Position numbers and translations under genes: made by a program
The notes under the pieces: model-generated
Seen by the model: only the letters and a program-made list of their open reading frames with translations
Databases searched by the model: none
What the model was told of the DNA's origin: nothing
Part shown: in pieces, positions 1-7,319 of the stretch
Layout: each line of letters begins with the position of its first letter
How positions within the stretch are numbered: the first letter of the stretch is position 1
Source of the DNA: Actinomycetes bacterium
GTDB taxonomy: Bacteria > Actinomycetota > Acidimicrobiia > Acidimicrobiales > RAAP-2
Length of the DNA stretch: 8,194 nt
Direction of reading: 5' to 3'
NCBI GenBank assembly: GCA_021807965.1
Contig: JAKBCI010000062.1
Coordinates: 1 to 8,194, forward strand

Positions 1-78
1 GTCCTCATCGTCGACCACGACGACCATGCCACCGCGCCGCAGCGCCTCCACCGCCTCCTCGATCGTTGACAGCGCCAT
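1..78 (-). CDS. ribBA: 3,4-dihydroxy-2-butanone-4-phosphate synthase N-terminus (RibB or bifunctional RibBA), partial
   Basis: Only the first 26 codons are in the window; the gene runs off the left edge. The visible peptide begins MALSTIEEAVEAL and ends VVVVDDED. This matches the start of DHBP synthase: an IEEA(V/I)EA(L/I)R helix, then the VVDDED strand and loop that leads into the metal-binding REN segment (beyond the edge). The enzyme converts ribulose 5-phosphate to the four-carbon precursor of the riboflavin xylene ring. Whether a C-terminal GTP cyclohydrolase II domain follows cannot be seen; the RibBA fusion is usual in actinobacterial rib clusters, so the symbol is a best guess between ribB and ribBA. 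The ATG overlaps the ribD stop by one base (TGATG) and has a strong GGAGGT Shine-Dalgarno three bases upstream, which fixes the start well. Confidence 0.88.
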   Translation of the reverse strand, partial: MALSTIEEAVEALRRGGMVVVVDDED

Positions 79-1061
79 CAGACCTCCACTTCGATACGAA
101 CATCTTCGCCGATGACCCGTGCGTCGACCAATCGCCCGCGCCGCAGCGCCTCCATCGACGGCGCACCGATCGCGTCCAGCGCACCGCGGGTACCCCGAGA
201 TCCCGCGAGGGCCGGCGCGGCGTACCACACGACGCGGTTCACGAGACCGGCCTCGACGAACGCGCTGGCCGTCGACGGTCCGCCCTCCACCAAGACTTGC
301 AGCACGCCGGCGGCGCCGAGCTCGTCCAGAATGGCGCCCAAGTCGCCCGAACGCTCCCAACAAGGTTGGACGCGCGCCGTGGGTGGAGCGTTACCCAGTA
401 CCACGCGCAACGGCTCGAGAACCACGTCATCCAGTCGTGCCGTGAGGCGGGGATTATCTCGTCGCACGGTCCCCGCTCCCACGATGATCGCCTGACTGCG
501 TGCGCGCAGCACGTGCGCATCTCGGCGAGCCGGTTCACTCGTAATCCACTGGCTCGACCCGTCCGCCATGGCGACCACGCCATCCAACGTTGCGGCCACC
601 TTCAGCACCACGAAGGGTCGTCCCGTCTCGCGGTGCCACGTGTAGGGCGCTAACTGCTCGCGCACGAGTGATGCCTCGACACCGACCGTCACCTCGACGC
701 CGGCCTCGCGCAGCGCCGCGACGCCCGATCCCGCCACCCGTCGATCGGCATCGAGCACGCCAACGACCACCGTCGAGACGCCCGACGCCAGAATTGCCTC
801 GGTACAGGGTCCCGTGCGTCCGTGGTGGTTGCAGGGTTCCAGCGTGACGATCAGCGTTGCGCCACGGGCTGCGTCACCGGCCCGGCGCAGCGCCACCACC
901 TCGGCGTGAGCGTCCCCGGGCACCTGGGTGTGACCCGCGCCCAGCACCAAGCCGCGTGGGTCGACGACCAGCGCGCCGACCCACGGATTAGGCGGCGCGT
1001 GCAACCGTGCCTTGTCGCCCTCGTCGACGGCGAGTCGCATCAACTCGTCTAGTGCGATCAT
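78..1061 (-). CDS. ribD: RibD, bifunctional riboflavin deaminase/reductase
   Basis: A 327-residue protein carrying out two consecutive cytosolic steps of riboflavin synthesis: deamination of the pyrimidine ring of the GTP-derived intermediate, then NADPH-dependent reduction of the ribosyl side chain. The N-terminal CMP/dCMP-type deaminase domain (about 1-145) has PNPWVGA at 24-30, the zinc and proton-shuttle motif HAE at 52-54, and LEPCNHHGRTGPC at 74-86, giving zinc ligands His52, Cys77 and Cys86 and catalytic Glu54. The C-terminal reductase domain (about 148-327) has LKVAATLDG at 153-161, QWIT at 171-174, the GAGTV turn near 195-199 and VLVEGGPS at 256-263. It is about 40 residues shorter than E. 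coli RibD, mostly in the reductase half, but the key motifs are present. The ATG overlaps the rpe stop as ATGA, and the preceding GGTGA is a weak ribosome site, so translation is probably coupled to rpe. Confidence 0.97.
   Translation of the reverse strand: MIALDELMRLAVDEGDKARLHAPPNPWVGALVVDPRGLVLGAGHTQVPGDAHAEVVALRRAGDAARGATLIVTLEPCNHHGRTGPCTEAILASGVSTVVVGVLDADRRVAGSGVAALREAGVEVTVGVEASLVREQLAPYTWHRETGRPFVVLKVAATLDGVVAMADGSSQWITSEPARRDAHVLRARSQAIIVGAGTVRRDNPRLTARLDDVVLEPLRVVLGNAPPTARVQPCWERSGDLGAILDELGAAGVLQVLVEGGPSTASAFVEAGLVNRVVWYAAPALAGSRGTRGALDAIGAPSMEALRRGRLVDARVIGEDVRIEVEV
82..87 (-). promoter_or_regulatory. Shine-Dalgarno of ribB/ribBA
   Basis: Read on the minus strand, GGAGGT lies three bases before the ATG at 78, inside the last codons of ribD. 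It is the strongest ribosome binding site in the window. It supports this ATG as the true start, and suggests that ribB/ribBA can be initiated independently as well as by coupling to ribD. Confidence 0.8.
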
Positions 1062-1738
1062 GCGTCACCCGCGCGGCGCAGCGCCCGCGCCGCCAGGAGA
1101 GGATCATCCCTGCCGAAGATGGCCGATCCGGCCACTAGGACATTGGCGCCGGCCCGAACCGCGACGGCGGCGGTGTCCACATCAATGCCGCCGTCGACCT
1201 CGATGTCCACGGCGAGATCCTGTCTCGTGAGCTCCGATCGCGCCTCGCGCACTTTGGCCATGACGTCGGCCATGAAGGACTGCCCGCCGAAACCTGGAAA
1301 GACCGTCATCAACAGGAGCAGGTCAACGTCGCCCAAGAATGGCGCCACCCTCGAGAAGGGCGTGTCGGGGTTCGCGGCCAGCCCGACGCGCAACCCGATG
1401 GCCCGAGCTTCAGCGACGAGCGCAGCGGTATCGCCGATCTCGACGTGAATCGTGCACCCATTCGCACCGGCCCGTTGGAAGGCGCCAAAGTAGCGCCCCG
1501 GCTCGCTCATCATGAGGTGGCAGTCGAAGAATCGATCACTATAACGTCGAAGCGACGCGATCACCGGTGGCCCGATCGAGATGTTCGGAACAAAGTGGCC
1601 GTCCATAACGTCGACGTGCAGCCAGTCGGTCTCGGCGTCAACGGCGCGCACCTGTTCGGCGAGCGAGCCAAAGTCGGCGGCGAGTATCGAGGGCGCCACT
1701 CGTAGCAGTCCGGGTATTCCCGGGTCGGCGTACGTCAT
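1058..1738 (-). CDS. rpe: Ribulose-phosphate 3-epimerase
   Basis: A 226-residue TIM-barrel enzyme that interconverts D-ribulose 5-phosphate and D-xylulose 5-phosphate in the pentose phosphate pathway. Visible motifs in order are APSILAADF at 15-23, HVDVMDGHFVPN at 41-52 (metal ligands His41 and Asp43), DCHLM at 72-76 (His74), MTVFPGFGGQ at 144-153 and EVDGGI at 180-185 (catalytic Asp182). The position before PGFGGQ is Phe147, where many family members have Asn or Glu. The frame stays open another 47 codons upstream into fmt, but that extension is low-complexity and unlike the family, so I start at ATG 1738, 22 bases after the fmt stop. The ribosome site there is weak (CAGGGT abutting the ATG); a GTG at codon 14, just before APSILAADF, is a less likely alternative. 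Its product pool feeds RibB, encoded two genes downstream. Confidence 0.96.
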   Translation of the reverse strand: MTYADPGIPGLLRVAPSILAADFGSLAEQVRAVDAETDWLHVDVMDGHFVPNISIGPPVIASLRRYSDRFFDCHLMMSEPGRYFGAFQRAGANGCTIHVEIGDTAALVAEARAIGLRVGLAANPDTPFSRVAPFLGDVDLLLLMTVFPGFGGQSFMADVMAKVREARSELTRQDLAVDIEVDGGIDVDTAAVAVRAGANVLVAGSAIFGRDDPLLAARALRRAGDA

Positions 1739-1760
1739 ACCCTGCAGCCTAGATACCGCA

Positions 1761-2636
1761 CTATCCCCACACCGCTTCTTTGGACGGCGTCGAGCGCCCC
1801 CGCCACCACTCGCGCGCGGACATGGTCCGCGACCCCTCGGGCCTGAGTAGTTCAATGACGACGCCGCCCGCGTATCCATTCAGGACGACTTCGCCATCGA
1901 TCGCGGCGATCGTGCCCGGCGGACCGACCGTTCCGCTGAAGGGCCGCACCGCGAGCACGAGGAGCCGGCGACCGTCCGCGAACAGCCAGGCGCGCTCCAG
2001 TCGAACGACGCGCGCCACGTACTCGACCGACATTGCCGCGTTCAGGTGCAGGTCCGCGGGTTGAATCTTGGCGGCGTACGTGGCTGTTCCTTCTTGGGGG
2101 ACCGGGTGCGCGAGCAGCTCGGGGCGCTCGAGCACCTCGACCAGCGCTCGAGCACCGAGGGTCCCGAGGGCGCTGCGCAGCGACGACGCCGTGTGCTCGC
2201 CGATGGTAAGCCGTCGTTCGAGGTGCACGGGTCCGGTGTCCAGTGTCTCGTCCAGCGACATGATCGACACGCCGGTCTCCTCATCCCCGGCCAGTATCGC
2301 CCGCTCCACCGGTGCCGCGCCGCGCCACCTCGGCAGCAGCGAAAAATGAACGTTGAGCATTGGCGTTCGTGCCAAGACTGCCTCGGGGATCATCGCGCCG
2401 TAGGCGACGACGACGCCACGGTCGAGTTCGAACTGGGCGAGCCCACTCACCTGGTGAATCACTGGGATGCCCAGCTCCGTTGCCACCGCCTTGACCGGAC
2501 TAGGCGCTGGCGCCGCGCCTCGACTACGGCGACGATCCGGTCTCGTCACGACGACCGACACGTCGTGGCCGTGCTGGACGAGCGCCCGCAGGGACGCTAC
2601 CGACTCAAGGGGAGTCCCCAAGAAGGCCAGGCGCAT
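1761..2636 (-). CDS. fmt: Methionyl-tRNA formyltransferase
   Basis: A 291-residue cytosolic enzyme that transfers a formyl group from 10-formyltetrahydrofolate to initiator Met-tRNA. The N-terminal Rossmann-like formyltransferase domain (about 1-190) begins RLAFLGTP, has TRPDRRRSRG at 31-40 followed by PSPVK at 45-49, and carries the catalytic set Asn95 and His97 in NVHFSLLPRWRGAAP (95-109) and Asp133 in LDTGPV (132-137). The C-terminal tRNA-binding beta-barrel (about 195-291) is recognisable but on the short side; E. coli Fmt is about 315 residues. The ATG directly abuts the def stop (TAGATG), and the only upstream purine run is a weak GGCGAG, so its translation probably depends on ribosomes finishing def. 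The neighbour def encodes the enzyme that undoes this modification after translation. Confidence 0.97.
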   Translation of the reverse strand: MRLAFLGTPLESVASLRALVQHGHDVSVVVTRPDRRRSRGAAPAPSPVKAVATELGIPVIHQVSGLAQFELDRGVVVAYGAMIPEAVLARTPMLNVHFSLLPRWRGAAPVERAILAGDEETGVSIMSLDETLDTGPVHLERRLTIGEHTASSLRSALGTLGARALVEVLERPELLAHPVPQEGTATYAAKIQPADLHLNAAMSVEYVARVVRLERAWLFADGRRLLVLAVRPFSGTVGPPGTIAAIDGEVVLNGYAGGVVIELLRPEGSRTMSAREWWRGRSTPSKEAVWG

Positions 2637-3170
2637 CTACTCGCCGAGCAACTGTGCGAGGCCATCGGGATCCCGACCTAGCGCGAGGCGGCGCCGTCGC
2701 AGCAGCCGCTTCGCGTCGCGACGCTGCTCGTCGTCGAGGCGCTCCACCAAAAGCACGCCGTCCAAATGGTCCATTTCGTGTTGGAAGATGCGACCTTCAA
2801 ACTCACTGGTCTCCACGTCGATCACGCGGCCGTCCAGATCGTAGCCAGTAAGGTGAACCGAGTTCGGGCGGGTTATCTCCCAACTAAGACCGGGCACCGA
2901 CAGGCACCCCTCCTCGTATGTCCACTCACCGTCGGTCTCGACAATGACGGGGTTGACCACCACCACCGGCCCATCGCCCTTGTCGTAGACGAACAAGCGC
3001 TTTTGCACGCCAATCTGGTTAGCGGCCAGCCCGACGCCCGGCGCCTCGTACATGGTCTCAATCATTGTCGCCGCCAACGCCGCAATCCGGCCGTCAATGT
3101 CGTCGACGGCCGTCGTCACCTGGTTCAGCACCGGGTCGCCGTAGACGCGAATGGGAAGCGTGCTCACCAT
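2637..3170 (-). CDS. def: Peptide deformylase
   Basis: A 177-residue metalloenzyme that removes the formyl group from the N-terminal methionine of new proteins at the ribosome. All three family motifs are intact: GVGLAANQ at 45-52, EGCLS at 87-91 (metal ligand Cys89) and HEMDH at 131-135 (metal ligands His131 and His135, catalytic Glu132). The length is normal for the family. An arginine-rich helix follows the last motif (150-161, including KRLLRRRRL), the kind of basic tail that could touch ribosomal RNA; that role is inference. The gene starts 14 bases after the priA stop. The ATG at 3170 is followed at once by a GTG (ATGGTG), and the nearby GGA is too close to choose between them, so the first residue is uncertain by one. 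Its stop codon abuts fmt, pairing the two halves of the formylmethionine cycle. Confidence 0.97.
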   Translation of the reverse strand: MVSTLPIRVYGDPVLNQVTTAVDDIDGRIAALAATMIETMYEAPGVGLAANQIGVQKRLFVYDKGDGPVVVVNPVIVETDGEWTYEEGCLSVPGLSWEITRPNSVHLTGYDLDGRVIDVETSEFEGRIFQHEMDHLDGVLLVERLDDEQRRDAKRLLRRRRLALGRDPDGLAQLLGE

Positions 3171-3184
3171 TCCACGCTACCGGT

Positions 3185-4885
3185 TCAGTCAACCGCCACG
3201 CGCACCGCGGGCGGCCTCGGAACCCCGCGCAACACCGCTACGAGGTGTGCGACATCGCTGGCGCGCACGACGAAGCCGCTCTCGCCATCGCCCGCCACCG
3301 TCACCGCGTCACCGAGCGACGCAACGAAGTGGGCCGCCCCCACACCCCGAATCGTCGCCCGAGCACCAAAGGGCGCCAGCCCGAGTGCTCGAGCCGTCTC
3401 GTATTCGTCGACTAGCAGCTGGTCGAACGACGCGTCAACGAGGGATCGGACCACGAGGTCGTCGCCGCGGCGCGTCTGCACGATCACGTCGCCGCGCCCA
3501 GCGCGTCGAGCACCAACCAGTCGGCCGGCCCGTCCCACGACGTCGACGGCCTGACGTCGCGCGGTTTCTCGCGGGGCCAGCAAGTACTGATCGAAGTCAT
3601 CGATGATGACCAGCGACGATCGACGCACTCGTTGCAATACTGCTTCGGTGCCAACCACCACCCGCGTCGATGGCAGTTCAGTGCTGGCGGCCGTGACCTC
3701 CCCCACCGGCTGACCAATCTGCGCCTCCAGGTCACGACGCACCGCGCTCACGCCCTGGCGCAGGCGCGTCACGCGCGTCGATCCGCACGCGCGGCAGAAC
3801 CGTAATCGGCGCTCGTGAGCGTCCTGACAGCACACGCCGTCGTCGACCTCCTCCTCACCCTGGCCGCAGACTGCGCATCGGTAGAGCTCGTGGCACTGCG
3901 CACACGCGAGCAGCCGGCCTCGTCCTAGCCGCTGGTGCAGCACGACGACCGCCACAGCTTCATCACCCGTCAATGCGCGATGCACGGCGCTGAGCGACTC
4001 GCGAGCCAGCAGCCCGTCGTGCGGATCACCGACCCGACGATCGATGACGGTGACGCGGGGCCAGCCCCCACGAATGTCGCCCTCGACGCGCCAGCCTTTC
4101 GCCATCAGCCGGGGACTCGGCAGCATCGTGGTCGCCCACCACGGCACTTCGGCGCGGCGGCATCGTTCCTCGAGCACGTCGATCGCGTGCCACGTCGGTT
4201 GCGCCGGCGAACGAAGTGCCTCGTCGTCCGCATCCAGGACAACGGCGCCCGCTAATCGCGGCACCGGCGCGAACGCGGCGCCGCGCGCACCGACGACAAT
4301 CGGCCAACCAGCGCGACAGCGCTCCCACTCGTCCGCCCCCGCCACCGCGCACCCGCGTTGCTCGAGGCGACCGCGAAGTCGCCGAGACCTCGCTTCGGTT
4401 GGTGTGACGACGAGGAGACTGGCACCGTCGGCGCGCGTGGACCGATACGCGGCGAGCACGAGGTCGAGTGGGTCGGTCGTGGGGGCGTGTTGGATGACGC
4501 CCGGTGCGTGGTCACTGACGCGACGCGACGTCTCATCCTCGAGCGGCCCAGCTCGCGGCGCCGAGGGCAACGAGGTCACGAGATGGCGCGGCGAGGCCGC
4601 CACGAGGAAGCGCGCCAACGGCGCGAACCATCGTTCACTCGACCACGTCAACAACGCCATCATGCTCGGCGGCGGACCGTAGCCGAGCCACTTGCTCAGC
4701 GGCTTGAGATCGTCCCCTACTGTCGCGTCGCCGACCACCCATCCGCGCACGCTACGGCCATTGAAATCAACTCGCACGCGGTCGCCCACGCCCGTGTTGG
4801 CCCAGCGCGACGGCACGAGGTAGTCGAACGGTCGATCGACAGCACCGACCTCGGTCACCACGCGAACCGCACGGGGCGCGTCCAC
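3185..4885 (-). CDS. priA: PriA-like primosomal protein N', ATPase motifs degenerate
   Basis: A 566-residue protein, well short of E. coli PriA (about 730). The N-terminal DNA-binding domain is recognisable (AVDRPFDYLVP at 15-25, VGDRVRVDFNGR at 33-44, RGWVVG at 47-52). The helicase core is eroded: no Walker A GxxGxGKT loop exists anywhere, and the DEEH box of E. coli is replaced by DADD at 218-221. The zinc region holds eight cysteines at 328, 331, 337, 340, 352, 353, 364 and 367. GTEA at 412-415 (E. coli GTQM) and VGRAGR at 450-455 (helicase motif VI) remain. Known mycobacterial PriA is also annotated as lacking the ATPase motifs, so this is a lineage trait and probably not a pseudogene; the frame is uninterrupted. 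Likely role is structural, in DnaB loading at stalled forks, rather than unwinding. It starts with GTG, overlapping the metK stop by one base (TAGTG). Confidence 0.93.
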   Translation of the reverse strand: MDAPRAVRVVTEVGAVDRPFDYLVPSRWANTGVGDRVRVDFNGRSVRGWVVGDATVGDDLKPLSKWLGYGPPPSMMALLTWSSERWFAPLARFLVAASPRHLVTSLPSAPRAGPLEDETSRRVSDHAPGVIQHAPTTDPLDLVLAAYRSTRADGASLLVVTPTEARSRRLRGRLEQRGCAVAGADEWERCRAGWPIVVGARGAAFAPVPRLAGAVVLDADDEALRSPAQPTWHAIDVLEERCRRAEVPWWATTMLPSPRLMAKGWRVEGDIRGGWPRVTVIDRRVGDPHDGLLARESLSAVHRALTGDEAVAVVVLHQRLGRGRLLACAQCHELYRCAVCGQGEEEVDDGVCCQDAHERRLRFCRACGSTRVTRLRQGVSAVRRDLEAQIGQPVGEVTAASTELPSTRVVVGTEAVLQRVRRSSLVIIDDFDQYLLAPRETARRQAVDVVGRAGRLVGARRAGRGDVIVQTRRGDDLVVRSLVDASFDQLLVDEYETARALGLAPFGARATIRGVGAAHFVASLGDAVTVAGDGESGFVVRASDVAHLVAVLRGVPRPPAVRVAVD

Positions 4886-6084
4886 TAGCCCAGTGCCAAC
4901 TCCCGACGCAGATCGTCGACTCGCGGCGTCTGTTCCCAGGTAAAGCCTTCGTCACCGCGTCCAAAGTGTCCGTAGGCGGCGGTGCGCTGATAGATCGGTC
5001 GGCGAAGGTCAAGGTCCCGGATGATGGCTGCTGGACGCAGGTCAAAGATCGCGTCTACCGCCTTGGCAATGGTTGCTCGATCGACGCGCTCGGTCCCGAA
5101 GGTCTCGACCAGCACCGACACTGGTCGGGCGACGCCAATCGCGTAGGCGACCTGCACTTCGCATCGTTGGGCCGCCCCCGACGCCACCACGTGCTTGGCG
5201 ACCCACCGCGCGGCGTAGGCCGCCGATCGATCGACCTTAGAGGGATCCTTTCCCGAAAATGCGCCGCCGCCGTGACGCGCCATGCCGCCGTACGTATCGA
5301 CGATGATCTTGCGCCCCGTGAGACCGGCGTCGGCGTGCGGCCCCCCGAGCACAAACTTGCCCGACGGATTGACGATGATCCGCATCGAACTCGTATCGAG
5401 ATTCGTTGGCAAGACCGGTTCGATGACGTGGGCGATAACGTCACGGCGAATTGTCGTCTGCGAGTCGTAGCCGTCCTCGTGCTGCGTCGAGACCAGCACC
5501 GTGTCGACCGCCACCGGTCGGCCGCCTTCGTAGGCAATGGTCACCTGGGTCTTGCCGTCGGGTCCGAGGTACGGAATGAGTCCGGATCGGCGAACCTGGG
5601 AGAGACGCATGGACAGCCGGTGGGCCAGCCAGATCGGCACCGGCATGAAGTCGTCGTTGTCGTCGCAGGCGTAGCCGAACATCATGCCCTGGTCGCCCGC
5701 CCCGAGGGCATTGAGCTGGTCCTCGCCGCCCGAACCACTTCGCAGCTCCAGGGCCGCGTCCACGCCGTCGGCGATATCACGACTCTGCTTGTCGAGCGAC
5801 ACGAGCACCGCGCACGTTCGCCCGTCGAATCCTTTGGCGCCATCGTCGTAGCCGATGTCGAGAATGGTCTGGCGGGCGATCGCGTTGATGTCAACCACCG
5901 CCGAGGTGGTGATCTCGCCGGCGACAACACACAGGCCCGTGGTCAACAGTGTTTCACACGCGACGCGGGCGTGGGCGTCCTGGGTGAGAATGGCGTCCAG
6001 GACGCTGTCCGATACCTGGTCGGCAATCTTGTCCGGGTGTCCCTCGGTCACCGACTCCGACGTGAAGAGGGTACGGTCACTCAT
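4885..6084 (-). CDS. metK: S-adenosylmethionine synthetase
   Basis: A 399-residue cytosolic enzyme that makes S-adenosylmethionine from methionine and ATP, releasing phosphate and pyrophosphate. Length and motifs are full: the N-terminus [12 protein letters not shown] (8-19) with the conserved GHPDK at 15-19, the signature [12 protein letters not shown] at 128-139, the phosphate-binding GGGAFSGKD at 272-280 followed by [14 protein letters not shown], and [18 protein letters not shown] near the C-terminus. The start ATG overlaps the coaBC stop as ATGA and has a good AAGGAG ribosome site four bases upstream. No room exists for a SAM riboswitch in front of it, so any SAM-dependent control would have to act on the upstream operon promoter or post-transcriptionally. 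In many actinobacteria metK also sits between coaBC and priA. Confidence 0.98.
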   Translation of the reverse strand: MSDRTLFTSESVTEGHPDKIADQVSDSVLDAILTQDAHARVACETLLTTGLCVVAGEITTSAVVDINAIARQTILDIGYDDGAKGFDGRTCAVLVSLDKQSRDIADGVDAALELRSGSGGEDQLNALGAGDQGMMFGYACDDNDDFMPVPIWLAHRLSMRLSQVRRSGLIPYLGPDGKTQVTIAYEGGRPVAVDTVLVSTQHEDGYDSQTTIRRDVIAHVIEPVLPTNLDTSSMRIIVNPSGKFVLGGPHADAGLTGRKIIVDTYGGMARHGGGAFSGKDPSKVDRSAAYAARWVAKHVVASGAAQRCEVQVAYAIGVARPVSVLVETFGTERVDRATIAKAVDAIFDLRPAAIIRDLDLRRPIYQRTAAYGHFGRGDEGFTWEQTPRVDDLRRELALG

Positions 6085-7319
6085 TGGGCTCCTTGGGCTA
6101 ACAATGAGACCACCCTAGTCAAGACCTCGAAGGCGACATCGTCTTTCGAGCGCATGGAGATCGTCTCGGGCGCGAGACCGTGGGCCATCAGACGCACCTC
6201 GTTGGTACGCGATTCGAAGCCCGCGCCGGGAGTCATCACGTCATTGACCACCAGTAGATCCACGCCCTTGCTCGCCAGCTTCGCCTCGGCGTTAGCGACG
6301 ACGTCGGTAGACTCGGCCGCGAACCCGACCACGATCTGACCCGTGGGGCGAAGGCGAACGAGCTCGGTCAGAATATCGGCCGTCGGAGCCAGCTCCAACG
6401 TCGGCGGCCCGTCGGCTTTCTTCAACTTGTTCGCGGCGGGAACCACGGTGAAATCGGCCACGGCGGCGGCCATCACCACCACGTCGGCCTGGCGCGCCGC
6501 TTCGAGGGTGGCGCCACGCATCTCGTCGGCCGTGGTCACCGGCAACACCCGTATGTGTCGCACCACGTCGAGGGCCAGGGGCCGGTCTGTCGTCGTGATG
6601 AGCGTGACCGCGGCGCCGAGTCGGCTGGCCACTTCGGCCAATGCGTAGCCCTGGCGTCCCGACGAACGATTGGTCAGTACGCGCACCGGGTCGATCGCTT
6701 CGCGCGTACCGCCCGCGGTAACCACGACGCGGTGCCCGGTGAGCGGGCCGCGATACCCGCTGACCATGCGCGTGGCCAGTTCCACGATCGTGTCGGGATC
6801 GGCCAGTCGGCCCGCACCGACGTCACCGCCAGCCAGATGGCCGAATTCGGGCTCGAGTACCAGCACGCCGCGGCGGCGCAGGGTCGCGAGGTTCTCCTGG
6901 ACGGCGGGCTGCTCCCACATCTCGGTATGCATGGCCGGGCACAGCAACACCGGGGCGTTCGTCGCCATCAGGGTGGCCGTCAGCAGGTCGTCAGCGAGGC
7001 CCATGGCGAAGCGAGCGATCAGGTGGGCCGTAGCCGGAGCAACGACTATCAAGTCGGCGCGCTGTCCGAGCCGCGTGTGCGGGATAGGCACGCTCGGATC
7101 CTCGTAGAGACCAACGCGCACCGGCTCACTCGCCAGCGCGCTGAACGTGAGGGGCCCGACGAATCGGGTCGCGTCGGGCGTTAGGACCGGTGCCACGATA
7201 CAGCCGGCGTCGCGCAATCGACGAAGCACGTCAATCGCCTTGTACGCGGCGATGCCGCCAGCCACCCCTAAGACGATGTACGGCGAGGGAGAAACTGGGT
7301 CAGGCGTCGCGGAGGGCAT
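6081..7319 (-). CDS. coaBC: CoaBC: phosphopantothenoylcysteine decarboxylase/synthetase
   Basis: A 412-residue bifunctional enzyme of coenzyme A synthesis. CoaB couples cysteine to 4'-phosphopantothenate using CTP, and FMN-dependent CoaC decarboxylates the product. The N-terminal CoaC flavoprotein domain (about 12-185) has [10 protein letters not shown] at 18-27, the likely catalytic His81, [12 protein letters not shown] at 94-105 and PAMHTEMW at 128-135, where His replaces the Asn of the E. coli PAMN motif, as in mycobacteria. The CoaB domain (about 195-412) has [13 protein letters not shown] at 201-213, NRSSGRQG at 217-224, AAAVADF at 284-290, the lysine loop NKLKK at 297-301 and VGFAAES at 331-337. 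The frame is open 18 codons further upstream into rpoZ, but that stretch is basic and unlike the family. I start at ATG 7319, which overlaps the rpoZ end by 20 bases; no clear ribosome site precedes it, so the start is less certain than the gene. Confidence 0.96.
   Translation of the reverse strand: MPSATPDPVSPSPYIVLGVAGGIAAYKAIDVLRRLRDAGCIVAPVLTPDATRFVGPLTFSALASEPVRVGLYEDPSVPIPHTRLGQRADLIVVAPATAHLIARFAMGLADDLLTATLMATNAPVLLCPAMHTEMWEQPAVQENLATLRRRGVLVLEPEFGHLAGGDVGAGRLADPDTIVELATRMVSGYRGPLTGHRVVVTAGGTREAIDPVRVLTNRSSGRQGYALAEVASRLGAAVTLITTTDRPLALDVVRHIRVLPVTTADEMRGATLEAARQADVVVMAAAVADFTVVPAANKLKKADGPPTLELAPTADILTELVRLRPTGQIVVGFAAESTDVVANAEAKLASKGVDLLVVNDVMTPGAGFESRTNEVRLMAHGLAPETISMRSKDDVAFEVLTRVVSLLAQGAQ
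6089..6094 (-). promoter_or_regulatory. Shine-Dalgarno of metK
   Basis: Minus-strand AAGGAG ends four bases before the metK ATG at 6084 and lies inside the last codons of coaBC. It confirms the ATGA overlap start and gives metK its own strong initiation, in keeping with the high demand for SAM synthetase. Confidence 0.75.

Noticed and set aside
66..653. A plus-strand frame of 195 codons opposite ribD
   Set aside because: It is antisense to a RibD gene with all deaminase and reductase motifs; the product is Arg/His-rich and matches no family I know.
1739..1760. A terminator or promoter in the fmt-rpe gap
   Set aside because: The 22-base gap has no stable hairpin with a T run and is too short to hold a convincing -35/-10 pair by itself.
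1739..1879. A 47-residue N-terminal extension of Rpe
   Set aside because: It overlaps the 3' end of fmt, is low-complexity (Gly/Arg/Pro) and precedes the normal family start near APSILAADF; ATG 1738 fits better.
3185..4885. priA as a pseudogene
   Set aside because: The frame has no stop or shift over 566 codons, is coupled to its neighbours, and the missing motifs match the known degenerate actinobacterial form.
6085..6110. A SAM riboswitch ahead of metK
   Set aside because: metK overlaps coaBC by four bases, so the upstream sequence is coding and leaves no space for a leader RNA; only a ribosome site is visible.
4966..6339. A 457-codon plus-strand open frame opposite metK and coaBC
   Set aside because: It is antisense to two genes with complete catalytic motifs. 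Its product is rich in Arg, His, Asp and Val with no recognisable domain, as expected for the shadow of GC-rich coding sequence, and no ribosome site stands out.
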